From positions 24,604,501 through 24,668,500 of the forward strand of contig CM076154.1 of the NCBI GenBank assembly GCA_038025085.1: DNA of 64,000 nucleotides, read 5' to 3'. The DNA comes from Tetragonia tetragonoides (lineage: Eukaryota > Streptophyta > Magnoliopsida > Caryophyllales > Aizoaceae). The position numbers were made by a program, and so were the translations under genes. The notes beneath the pieces are model-generated. The model was given only the letters and a program-made list of their open reading frames with translations. It searched no databases and was not told the origin of the DNA. Every line of letters begins with the position of its first letter. Position 1 is the stretch's first letter. This document shows, piece by piece, positions 12,236 through 24,505 of the stretch.

Positions 12236-15200
12236 TTCAAAATTTTGAGTTGAATCTTGTTTGTACTTGTAAACATCCTTGGTTAAGTTTCTCACTCCAA
12301 TGAATGCAAACAAAGCTTTTGGGTGCTTTCTCTAAAGATACAACACAAAAGAACTCCATCTCTTTCACCCTAGTCGCATGTGGTTTTAAAACGCGTATAT
12401 GCATTCAAAAGCTTGAGTTGAAGCTTGTTTGTACTTGTAAACATCCTTGGTGTAGTTTCTCACTAAAATCAATGCAAACAAAGCTTTTGGGTGCTTTCTC
12501 TGAAAATACCACACAAAAGAACTCAATCTCTTTCACCCTAGTCGTAATAGCTGTTAAAACGCGTAAATGCATTCAAAAGGTGGAGTTAAAGCTTGTTTGT
12601 ACTTGCAAACATCCTTGGTGTAGTTTCTCACTCAAATGAATGCAAACAAAGCATTAGGGTGCTTTCTCTTAATATACAACACAAAAGACCTAAATCTCTT
12701 TCACCCTAGTCATATGAGCTTTTAAAACGCGTAAATGCATTCAAAAGCTTGAGTTGAAGCTTGTTTGTACTTGTAAACATTCTTGGTGTAGTTTCTCACT
12801 GAAAAGAATGCAAACAAAGCTTTTGGTTGCTTTCTCTTAAAATACAACACAAAAGAACTCAATCATTTTCACCCTAGTCATATGAGCTTTTAAAACGCGT
12901 AAATGCATTCAAAAGCTTGAGTTGAAGCTTGTTTGTACTTGCAAACATTCTTGGTGTAGTTTCTCACTCAAATGAATGCAAACAAAGCATTTGCGTGATT
13001 TCTCTTAATATATAACACAAAAGAACTAAATCTCTTTCACCTTAGTTGTAAGAGCTGTTAAAATGCGTAAATGCATTCAAAAGGTGGAGTTAAAGCTTGT
13101 TTGTGCTTGTAAACATCCTTGGTGTAGTTTCTTACTCAAGTGAATGCAAACAAAGCATTTGGGTGCTTTCTCTTAATATACAACACAAAAGAACTCAATC
13201 TCTTTCACCCTATATGTAAGAGCTGTTAAAACGCGTAAATGCATTCAAAAGGTGGAGTTAAAGCTTGTTTGTACTTGTAAACATCCTTGGTGTAGTTTCT
13301 CACTCAAATGAATGCAAACAAAGCATTTGGGTGCTTTCTCTTAATATACAACACAAAAGAACTCAATCTCTTTCACACTAGATGTAAGACCTGTTAAAAC
13401 GCGTAAATGCATTCAAATGGTGGAGTTAAAGCTTGTTTGTGCTTGTAAACATCCTTGGTTGTAGTTTCTCACTCAAATGAATGCAAACAAAGCATTTGGG
13501 TGCTTTCTCTTAATATACAACACAAAAGACCTCAATCTCTTTCACCCTAATCGTAAGAGCTGTTAAAACGCGTAAATACATTCAAAAGCTTGAGTTGAAG
13601 CTTGTTTGTACTTGTAAACATCCTTGGTTAAGTTTCTCACTCAAATGAATGCAAACAAAGCATTTGGGTGCTTTATCTTAATATACAACACAAAAGAACC
13701 CAATCTTTTTCACCCTAGTCATATGAGCTTTTAAAACGCGTAAATGAATTCAAAAGCTTGAGTTCAAGCTTGTTTGTAGTTGTAAACATTCTTGGTGTAG
13801 TTTCTCACTGAAATGAATGCAAACAAAGCTTTTGGTTGCTTTCTCTTAAAATACAACACAAAAGAACTCAATCTTTTTCACCCTAGTCAAAATGAGCTTT
13901 TAAAACGCGTAAATGCATTCAAAAGCTTGAGTTGAAGCTTGTTCGTACTTGTAAACATTCTTGGTGTAGTTTCTCACTCAAATGAATGCAAACAAAACAT
14001 TTGTGTGATTTCTCTTAATATACAACACAAAAGAACTCAATCTCTTTCACCCTAGTTGTAAGAGCTGTTAAAATGCGTAAATGCATTCAAAAGGTGGAGT
14101 TGAAGCTTGTTTGTACTTGTCAACATCCTTAATGTAGTTTCTCACTCAAATGAATGCAAACAAAGCTTTTGGTTGCTTTCTCTTAATATACAACAGAAAA
14201 GAACTCAATCTCTTGCACCCTAGTCGTAAGAGCTGTTAAAGCGCGTAAATACATTCAAAAGCGTTAGTTGAAGCTTGTTTGTACTTGTAAACATCCTTGG
14301 TGTAGTTTCTCACTCCAATGAATGCAAACAAAGCTTTTGGGTGCTTTCTCTGAAATTACAACACAAAAGAACTCAATCTCTTTCACCGTAGTCTTATGAG
14401 GTTTTAAAACCCGTATATGCATTCAAAAGCATAAGTTGAACCTTGTTGGTACTTGTAAACATCTTTGGTGTAGTGTCTCACTCAAATGAATGCATAGAAA
14501 ACATTTGGGTGCGTTCCCTTAATATACAACACAAGTATTAAGTATGTACTTGTTTTTAAAAGCTCTTGTAAACATTCTTGGTGTAGTTTCTCACTCCAAT
14601 GAATGCAAACAAAGCTTTTGGGTGCTTTCTCTAAAAATACAACACAAAAGAACTCAATCTCTTTCACCCTAGTCGTAAGAGCTGTTAAAACGCGTAAATG
14701 CATTCAAAAGGTGGAGTTAAAGCTTGTTTGTACTTCTAAACATCCTTGGTGTAGTTTCTCAGTCAAATGAATGCATACAAAACATTTGGGTGCTTTCTCT
14801 TAATATACAACACAAAAGAACTCAATCTCTTTCACCCTAGATGTAAGAGCTGTTAAAACGCGTAAATGCATTCAAAAGGTGGAATTAAAGCTTGTTTGTA
14901 CTTGTAAACATCCTTGGTGTAGTTTCTCCTCAAATGAATACAAACAAAGCATTTGGGTGCTTTCTCTTAATATACAACACAAAAGAACTCAATCTCTTTC
15001 ACCCTAGATGTAAGAGCTGTGAAAACGCGTAAATTCATTCAAAAGGTTGAGTTAAAGCTTGTTTGTACTTGTAAACATCCTTGGTGTAGTTTTTCACTCA
15101 AATTAGTGCAAAGAAAGCATTTGGGTGCTTTCTCTTAATATACAACACAAAAGACCTCAATCTCTTTCACCCTAGTCGTATGAGGTTTTAAAACGCGTAA

Positions 15201-18150
15201 ATGCTTTCAAAAGGTTGAGTTGAAACTTGTTTGTACTTGAAAACTTCCTTGGTGAAGTTTCTCACTCAAATGAATGCAAACAAACCATTTAGGTGATTTC
15301 TCTTAATATAAAACACAAAAGAACTCAATCTCTTTCACCCTAGTCGCAAGAGCTGTTAAAATGCGTAAATGCATTCAAATGGTCGAGTTAAAGCTTGTTT
15401 GTGCTTGTAAACATCCTTGGTGTAGTTTCTCACTCAAATGAATGCAAACAAAGCATTTTGGTGCTTTCTCTTCATATACAACACAAAAGAACTCAATCTC
15501 TTTCACCCTAGTTGTAAGAGCTGTAATAATGCGTCAATGCATTCAAAAGGTGGAGTTGAAGCTTGTTTGTACTTGTAAACATCCTTGGTGTAGTTTCTCA
15601 CTCAAATGAATGCAAACAAAGCATTTGGGTGCTTTCTCTTAATATAAAACACAAAAGAACTCAATCTCTTTCACCCTAGTCGTAAGGGCTGTTAAAATGC
15701 GTAAATGCATTCAAAAGGTGGAGTTAAAGCTTGTTTGTGCTTGTAAACATCCTTGGCGTAGTTTCTCACTCAAATGAATGCAAACAAATCATTTGGGTGC
15801 TTTCTCTTCATAAACAACACAAAAGAACTCAATCTCTTTCACCCTAGTTGTAAGAGCTGTTAAAATGCGTAAATGCATTCAAAAGGTGGAGTTGAAGCTT
15901 GTTTGTACTTGTCAACATCCTTAATGTAGTTTCTCACTCAAATGAATGCAAACAAAGCTTTTGGTTGCTTTCTCTTAATATACAACAGAAAAGAACTCAA
16001 TCTCTTGCACCCTAGTCGTAAGAGCTGTTAAAGCGCGTAAATACATTCAAAAGCGTTAGTTGAAGCTTGTTTGTACTTGAAAACATCCTTGGTGTAGTTT
16101 CTCACTCCAATGAATGCAAACAAATATTTTGGGTGCTTTCTCTTAATATACAACACAAAAGAACTCTATCTTTTTCACCCTAGTCATATGAGCTTTTAAA
16201 ACGCGTAAATGCATTCAAAAGCTTGAGTTGAAGCTTGTTTGTACTTGTAAACATTCTTGGTGTAGTTTCACACTGAAATGAATGCAAACAAAGCTTTTGG
16301 TTGCTTTTTCTTAAAATACAACACAAAAGAACTCAATCTTTTTCACCCTAGTCATATGAGCTTTTAAAACGCGTAAATGCATTCAAAAGCTTGAGTTGAA
16401 GGTTGTTTGTACTTGTAAATATTCTTGGTGTAGTTTCTCACTCAAATGAATGCAAACAAAGCATTTGTGTGCTTTCTCTTAATATACAACACAAAAGAAC
16501 TCAATCTCATTCACCCTTGTCGTATGAGCTTTTAAAACGCTTAAATGCATTCAAAAGCTTGAGTTCAAGCTTGTTTGTAGTTATAAACATCCTTGGTGTA
16601 GTTTCTCACTCAAATGAATGCAAACAAACCATTTGGGTGATTTCTCTTAATATACAACACAAAAGAACTCAATCTCTTTCACCCTAGTTGTAAGAGCTGT
16701 TAAAATGCGTAAATGCATTCAAAAGCTTGAGTTGAAGCTTGTTTGTACTTGTAAACATCCTTGGTGTAGTTTCTCACTCAAATGAATGCAAACAAAGCAT
16801 TGGGGTGCTTTCTCTTAATATACAACACAAAAGAACTCAATCTCTTTCCCCCTAGATATAAGAGCTGTTAAAACGCGTAAATGCTTTCAAAAGGTGAAGT
16901 TAAAGCTTGTTTTTAGTTGTCAACATCCTTGGTGTAGTTTCTCACTCAAATGAATGCAAACAAAGCATTTGGGTGGTTTCTCTTAATATACAACACAAAA
17001 GACCTCAATCTCTTTCACCCTAGTCCTATGAGGTTTTAAAACGCGTAAATGCTTTCAAACGCTTGAGTTGAAGCTTGTTTGTACTTGTAAACATCCTTGG
17101 TGTAGTTTCTCCCTCAAATGAATGCAAACAAAGCATTTGGGTGCTTTCTCTTAATATACAACACAAAAGAACTCAATCTCTTTCACCCTAGTCGTATGAG
17201 GTTTTAAAACGCGTATATGCATTCAAAAGCTTAAGTTGAAGCTTGTAGGTACTTGTAAACATCTTTGGTGTAGTTTCTCACTCAAAGGAATGCAAAGAAA
17301 ACATTTGGGTGCGTTCTCTTAATATACAACACAAAAGAACTCAATCTCTTTCACCCTTGTCGTATGAGGTTTTAAAACGCTTGAATGCATTCAAAAGCTT
17401 GAGTTCAAGCTTGTTTGTAGTTGTAAACATCCTTGGTGTAGTTTCTCACTGAAATGAATGCAAACAAACCATTTGGGTGATTTCTCTTAATATACAACAC
17501 AAAAGAACTCAATCTCTTTCCCCCTAGATGTAAGAGCTGTTAAAACGCGTAAATGCATTCAAAAGGTGGAGTTAAAGCTTGTTTGTAGTTGTAAACATCC
17601 TTGGTGTAGTTTCTCACTCAAATGAATGCAAACAAAGCATTTGGGTGGTTTCTCTTAATATACAACACAAAAGACCTCAATCTCTTTCACCCTAGTCCTA
17701 TGAGGTTTTAAAACGCGTAAATGCTTTCAAAAGCTTGAGTTGAAGCTTGTTTGTACTTGTAAACATCCTTGGTGTAGTTTCTCCCTCAAATGAATGTAAA
17801 CAAAGCATTTGGGTGCTTTCTTTTAATATACAACACAAAAGAACTCAATCTCTTTCACCATTGTCGTATGAGCTTTTAAAACGCTTAAATGCATTCAAAA
17901 GCTTGAGTTTAAGCTTGTTTGTAGTTGTAAACATCCTTGGGGTAGTTTCACACCCAAATGAATGCAACGAAAGCATTTGGGTGCTTTCTCTGAAAATACA
18001 ACACAAAAGAACTCAATCTCTTTCACCCTACTCGTAAGAGCTGTTAAAACGCGTAAATACATTCAAAAGCTTGAGTTGAAACTTGTTTGTACTTGTAAAC
18101 ATCCTTGGTTAAGTTTCTCACTCAAATGAATTCAAACAAAGCATTTGTAC
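12236..18150 (+). repeat. satellite block, + orientation (about 35 monomers)
   Basis: The second-longest uniform block, with mostly complete 168-bp monomers. A shortened, altered unit lies near 14530-14570 (cacaagtattaagtatg). A segment of about 300 bp at 14030-14330 recurs at 15822-16120 (offset 1,792 bp; shared private variants caacatccttaatg, ctcttgcacc, ttaaagcgcg). Nothing other than satellite is visible. Confidence 0.93.
16500..18040 (+). repeat. higher-order repeat of 4-5 monomers
   Basis: The diagnostic cacccttgtcgtatgag monomer at about 16511 and 17351 is 840 bp (5 monomers) apart. The tagtcctatgagg monomer at 17021 and 17693 is 672 bp (4 monomers) apart, so one copy has lost or gained a single monomer. 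Shared private variants include ctctttccccctag and gggtggtttctc. Confidence 0.8.
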
Positions 18151-18353
18151 TCGTCGTAATCAAGCTTTAACTCCACCTTTTGAATGCAAAGAAAGCTTTT
18201 GGGTGATTTCTCTGACAATACAACACAAAAGAACTCAATCTCTTTCACCCTAGATGTAAGAGCTGTTAAAACGCGTAAATGCATTCAAAAGGTGGAGTTA
18301 AACCTTGTTTGTACTTGTAAACATCCTTGGTGTAGTGTCGCACTCAAATGAAT
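18151..18353. repeat. inversion scar plus one + monomer
   Basis: A 35-bp reversed scrap (ctcgtcgtaatcaagc, then tttaactccaccttttg) is followed by one + monomer. It is the same scrap found at about 4177-4211 and, reversed, near 48455-48480. Here the mirror arm on the right is missing. Confidence 0.8.
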
Positions 18354-20095
18354 GTGTGTTGTATATTAAGAAAAAGCACCCAAATGCTTTATTTGCATTC
18401 ATTTCAGTGAGAAACTACACCAAGAATGTTTACAAGTACAAACAAGTTTAAACTGAAGCTATTGAATGCATTTACGCGTTTTAAAAGCTCATATGACTAG
18501 GGTGAAAAAGATTGAGTTCTTTTGTGTTGTATATTAAGAGAAAGCACCCAAATGCTTTGTTTGCATTCATTTGAGGGAGAAACTTAACCAAGGATGTTTA
18601 CAAGTACCAACAAGCTTCAACTTAAGCTTTTGAATGCATATACGCGTTTTAAAAACTCATACGTCTAGGGTGAAAGAGATTGAGTTCTTTTGTGTTGTAT
18701 TTTCAGAGAAAGCACCCAAAAGCTTTGTTTGCTTTCATGGGAGTGAGAAACTACACCAAGGATGTTTACAAGTACAAACAAGCTTCAACTCAAGCTTTTG
18801 AATGTATTTACGCGTTTTAAAAGCTCATATGACTAGGGTGAAAGAGATTGAGGTCTTATGTGTTATATATTAAGACAAAGCACCCAAATGCTTTTTTTGC
18901 ATTCATTTGAGTGAGAAACCACACCAAGGATGTTTACAAGTACAAACAAGCTTTAACTCCACCTTTTGAATGCATTTACGCGTTTTAACAGCTCTTACGA
19001 CTAGGGTGAAAGAGATTGAGTTCTTTTGTGTTGTATTTTCAGAGAAAGAACCCAAAAGCTTTGTTTGCATTCATTGGAGTGAGAAACTACACCAAGGATG
19101 TTTACAAGTACAAACAAGCTTCAACTCAAGCTTTTGAATGTATTTACGCGTTTAAAACCTCGTACGACTAGGGTGAAAGAGATTGAGGTCTTTTGTGTTG
19201 TATATTAAGAGAAAGCACCCAAATGCTTTGTTTGCAGTCATTTGAGTGAGAAACTACACCAAGGATGTTTACAAGCACAAACAAGCTTTAACTCCACCTT
19301 TTAAATGCATTTACGCATTTTAACAGCTCTTACAACTAGGGTGAAAGAGATTGAGTTCTTTTGTGTTGTATATTAAGAGAAATCACCCAAATTGGTTGTT
19401 TGCATTCATTTGAGTGAGAAACTACACCAAGGATGTTTACATGTACAAACAAGTTTCAACTCAAGCTTTTGAATGCATTTACGCGTTTTAACAGCTCTTA
19501 CGACTAGGCGAAAAGAGATTGAGTTCTTTTGTGTTTTATATTAAGAAAAAGCTCGCAAATGCTTTGTTTACATTCATCTGAGTGTGAAACTACCCCAAGG
19601 AGGTTTACAACTACAAACAAGCTTGAACTCAAGCTTTTGAATGCATTTAAGCGTTTTAAAAGCTCATACGACAAGGGTGAACGAGATTGAGTTCTTTTGT
19701 GTTGTATATTAAGAGAACGCACCCAAATGTTTTCTTTGCATTCATTTGAGTAAGAAACTACACCAAAGATGTTTACAAGTACCAACAAGCTTCAACTTAA
19801 GCTTTTGAATGCATATACGCGTTTTAAAACCTCATACGACTAGGGTGAAAGAGATTGAGTTCTTTTGTGTTGTATTTTCAGAGAAAGCACCCAAAAGCTT
19901 TGCTTGCATTCATTGGAGTGAGAAACTACACCAAGGATGTTTACCAGTACAAACAAGCTTCAACTAAAGCTTTTGAATGTAATTACGCGTATTAACAGCT
20001 CTTACGACTAGGGTGAAAGAGATTGAGTTCTTTTCTGTTGTATATGAAGAGAAAGCACACAAATGCTTTATTTGCATTCATTTGATTGTGAATAC
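18354..20095 (-). repeat. satellite block, - orientation
   Basis: About ten reversed monomers, including the class pair accccaagg / ttaagcgttttaaaagc at 19504-19788. It ends at the recurrent ttgattgtgaatac junction (20082-20096). Confidence 0.92.
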
Positions 20096-20689
20096 ATTCA
20101 ATATTTTGAGTTGAAGCTTGTTTGTACTTGTAAACATCCTTGGTGTAGTTTCTCTGAAAATACAACACAAAAGAACTTAATTTCTTTCACCCTAGTCGTA
20201 AGAGCTATAAAACGCGTAAATGCATTCATAAGGTGGAGTTAAAGCTTGTTTGTACTTGTAAACATCCTTGGTGTAGTTTCTCACTCAAATAAATGCAAAC
20301 AAAGCATTTGGGTGCTTTCTCTTAATATACAACACAAAAGACCTCAATCTCTTTCACCCTAGTCATATGCGCTTTTAAAACGCGTAAATACATTCAAACA
20401 GTTGAGTTGAAGCTAGTTTGTACTTGTAAACATCCTTGGTGTAGTTTCTCACTCCAATGAATGCAAACAAAGCTTTTGGGTGCTTTCTCTGAAAATACAA
20501 CACAAAAGAACTCAATCTCTTTCACCCTAGCCGTATGAGGTTTTAAAACGCCTATATGCATTCAAAAGCTTAAGTTGAAGCTTGTTGGTACTTGTAAACA
20601 TCTTTGGTGTAGTTTCTGACTCAAATGAATGCAAAGAAAACATTTGCGTGCGTTCTCTTAATATACAACACAAAAGAACTCAATCTTTT
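20096..20689 (+). repeat. satellite block, + orientation
   Basis: About 3.5 monomers with one internal deletion near 20150 (gtgtagtttctctgaaaat). It ends at the caatctttttacaag junction shared with 7853. Confidence 0.9.
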
Positions 20690-21399
20690 TACAAGTACAA
20701 ACAAGCTTCAACTCAAGCTTTTGAATGCATTTACGCGTTTTAAAAGCTCATATGACTAGGGTGGAAAAGATTGAGGTCTTTTGTGTTTGTATATTAAGAG
20801 AAAGCACCCAAATGTTTTGTTTGCATTCATTTGAGTGAGAAACTACACCAAGGATGTTTACAAGTACAAACAAGCTTTAACTCCACCTTTTGAATGCATT
20901 TAAGCTTTGTTTGCATTCATTTGAGTGAGAAACTACACCAAACATGTTTACAAGTACAAACAAGCTTTAACTCCAAATTTTGAATGCATTTACGCGTTTT
21001 AACAGCTCTTACATCTAGGGTGAAAGAGATTGAGGTCTTTTGTGCTGTATATTAAGAGAAAGCACCCAAATGCTTTGTTTGCATTCATTTGTGTGAGAAA
21101 CTACATCAAGGATGTTTACAAGTACAAACAAGCTTTAACTCCAACTTTTGAATGCATATACGCGTTTTAACAGCTCTTACATCTAGGGTGAAAGAGATTG
21201 AGTTCATTTGTGTTGTATATTAAGAGAAAGCACCCAAATGCTTTTTTTGCATTCATTTGAGTGAGAAACTACACCAAGGATGTTTACAAGTACAAAAAAG
21301 CTTCCTTTTGAATGCATTTACGCGTTTTAACAGCTCTTACATCTAGGGTGAAAGAGATTGAGTTCTTTTGTGTTGTATATTAAGAGAAAGCACCCAAAT

Positions 21400-24300
21400 G
21401 CTTTGTTTGCATTCATTTGAGGGAGAAACTACACCAAGGATATTTACAAGTACAAACAAGCTTCAACTCAAGCTTTTGAAAGCATTTACGCGTTTCAAAA
21501 GCTCATATGACTAGGGTGAAAAAGATTTAGTTCTTTTGTGTTGTATATTAAGAGAAAGCACCCAAATGCTTTGTTTGCATTCATTTGAGTGAGAAACTTA
21601 ACCAAGGAAGTTTACAAGTACCAACAAGCTTCAACTTAAGCTTTTGAATGCATATTCGAGTTTTAAAACCTCATACGACTAGGGTGAAAGAGATTTGAGT
21701 TCTTTTGTGTTGTATATTAAGAGAATGCATCCAAATACTTTGTTTGCATCATTTGACTGTGAAACTACACCTAGGATGTTTACAAGTACAAACAACCTTC
21801 AACTAAAGCTTTTGAATGCATTTACGCATTTTGAATGCATTTACGCGTTTTAACGGCTCTCACGACTATGGTAAAAGAAATTGAGTTCTTTTGTGTTGTA
21901 TATTGAGAGAAAGCACCCAGATGCTTTGTTTGCATACATTTGAGTGCAAAACTACACCAAGGATGTTTACAAGTACAAACAAGCTTCAACTCAAGCTTTT
22001 GAATGCATTTACGCGTTTTAGCAGCTCTTACGATTAGGGTGAAAGAGATTGAGTTCTTTTGTGTTGTATATTAAGAGAAATCACACAAATGCTTTGTTTG
22101 CATTCATTTGAGTGAGAAACTACACCAAGAATGTTTACAAGTACAAACAAGCTTCAATTCAAACTTTTGAAAGCGTTTACGCGTTTTAAAACCTCAAACG
22201 ACTAGGGTGAAGAAGATTGAGTTCTTTTGTGTGATTTCTCTTAATTTACAAGTACAAAAATATCTAGATTTCCTCTTTTTTGTTTTATACTAACAGAAAG
22301 CACCCAAATGCTTTGTTTGCATTCATTTGAATGTGAAACTACACAAAGGATGTTTACAAGTACAAACAAGCTTAAACTCAAGCTTCTGAATGCATTTACG
22401 CGTTTTGAATGCAATTACGCGTTTTAAAAGCTCTTACGACTAGGGTGAAAGAGTTTGAGTTCTTTTGTGTTGTATATTAAGAGAAAGCACCCAAATGCTT
22501 TGTTTGCATTCATTTGAGTGAGAAACTACACCAAGGATGTTTACAAGTACAAACAAGCTTCAACTCAAGCTTTTGAATGTATTTACGCGTTTTAACAGCT
22601 CTTACGATTAGGGTGAAAGAGATTGAGGTCTTTTGTGCTGTATATGAAGAGAAAGCACCCAAATGCTTTGTTTGCATTCATTTGAGTGAGAAACATAACC
22701 AAGGATGTTTACAAGTACCAACAAGCTTCAACTTAAGCGTTTGAATGCATATACGCGTTGTAAAAGCTTTTGTTTGATTCCAAATTAAGAGAAAGCACCC
22801 AAATGCTTTGTTTGTACTTGTAAACATCCTTTGTTTGCATTCATTGACTGAGAAACTACACCAAGGATGTTTACAAGTACAAACAAGCTTTAACTCCACC
22901 TTTTGAATGCATTTACGCGTTTTAATAGCACTTACATCTCGGGTGAAAGAGATTGAGTTCTTTTGTGTTGTATATTAAGAGAAAGCACCCAAATGCTTTG
23001 TTTGCATTCATTTGAGTGACAATCTACACCAAGGATGTTTACAAGTACAAACAAGCTTTGACTCAACCTTTTGAATGTATTTACGCATTTTGACAGCTCT
23101 TCCAACTAGGGTGAAAGAGATTGAGTTCTTTTGTGGTGTATATTAAGAGAAATCACACAAATGCTTTGTTTGCATTCATTTGAGTGAGAAACTACACCAA
23201 GAATGTTTACAAGTACAAACAAGCTTCAACTCAAGCTTTTGAAAGCATTTACGCGTTTTAAAAGATCATATGACTAGGGTGAAAAAGATTGAGTTCTTTT
23301 GTGTTGTATTTTAAGAGAAAGCAACCAAAAGCTTTGTTTGCATTCAGTTGAGTGAGAAACTACACCAAGGATGTTTACAAGTACAAACAAGCTTTAACTC
23401 CAACTTTTGAATGCATTTACGCGTTTTAACAGCTCTTACATCTAGGGTGAAAGAGATTGAGTTCTTTTGTGTTGTATATTAAGAGAAATCACCCAAATGG
23501 TTTGTTTGCATTCATTTGAGTGAGAAACTACACCAAGGATGTTTACAAGTATAAACAAGTTTCAACTCAAGCTTTTGAATGCATTTACGCGTTTTAACAG
23601 CTCTTACGACAAGGCGAAAAGAGATTGAGTTCTTTTATGTTGTATATTAAGAAAAAGATCGCAAATGCTTTGTTTACATTCATTTGAGTGTGAAACTACC
23701 CCAAGAATCTGTACAACTACAAACAAGCTTGAACTCAAGCTTTTAAATGCATTTAAGCGTTTTAAAAGCACATACGACAAGGGTGAAAGAGATTGAGTTC
23801 TTTTGTGTTGTATATTAAGAGAACGCACCCAAATGCTTTGTTTGCATTCATTTGAGTGAGAAACTTAACCAAGGATGTTTACAAGTGCAAAAAAGCTTCA
23901 ACTCAAGCTTTTGAATGCATTTACGCGTTTTAAAACCTCATACAACTAGGGTGAAAGAGATTGAGTTCTTTTGTGTTGTATATTAAGAGAATCACACAAA
24001 TGCTTTCTTTGCATTCATTTAAGTGAGAAACTACACCAAGGATGTTTACAAGTACAAACAAACTTTCACTCCACCTTTTGAATGCATTTACGCGTTTTAA
24101 CAGCACTTACATCCCGGGTGAAAGAGATTGAGTTCTTTTGTGTTGTATATTAAGAGAAAGCACCCAAATGCTTTGTTTGCATTCATTTGAGTGACAATCT
24201 ACACCAAGGATTTTTACAACCACAAACAAGCTTTGACTCAACCTTTTGAATGCATTTACGCATTTTAACAGCTCTTACAACTAGGGTGAAAGAGATTGAG

Positions 24301-24497
24301 TTCTTTTGTATTGTATATTAAGAGAAAGCACCCAAATGCTTTGTTGGCATTCATTTGAGTGAGAAACTTAACCAAGGATGTTTACAAGTACAAACAAGCT
24401 TCAACTCAAGCTTTTGAATGTATTTACGCGTTTTAACAGCTCTTACGATTAGGGTGAAAGAGATGGAGGTCTTTTGTGTTGTATATTAAGAGAAATC
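21400..24497 (-). repeat. 3.1-kb tandem segmental duplication, copy 1
   Basis: Private markers shared with copy 2 are tatctagatttcctc (22261 and 25367), the doubled gaatgcatttacg near 21825 and 24931, tttgattccaaattaag near 22775, and gagatggaggtc near the end. The offset is 3,106 bp. Copy 1 has one monomer (168 bp, about 23350-23520) that copy 2 lacks. A few substitutions separate the copies. Confidence 0.9.
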
Positions 24498-24505
24498 ACA
24501 CGAAT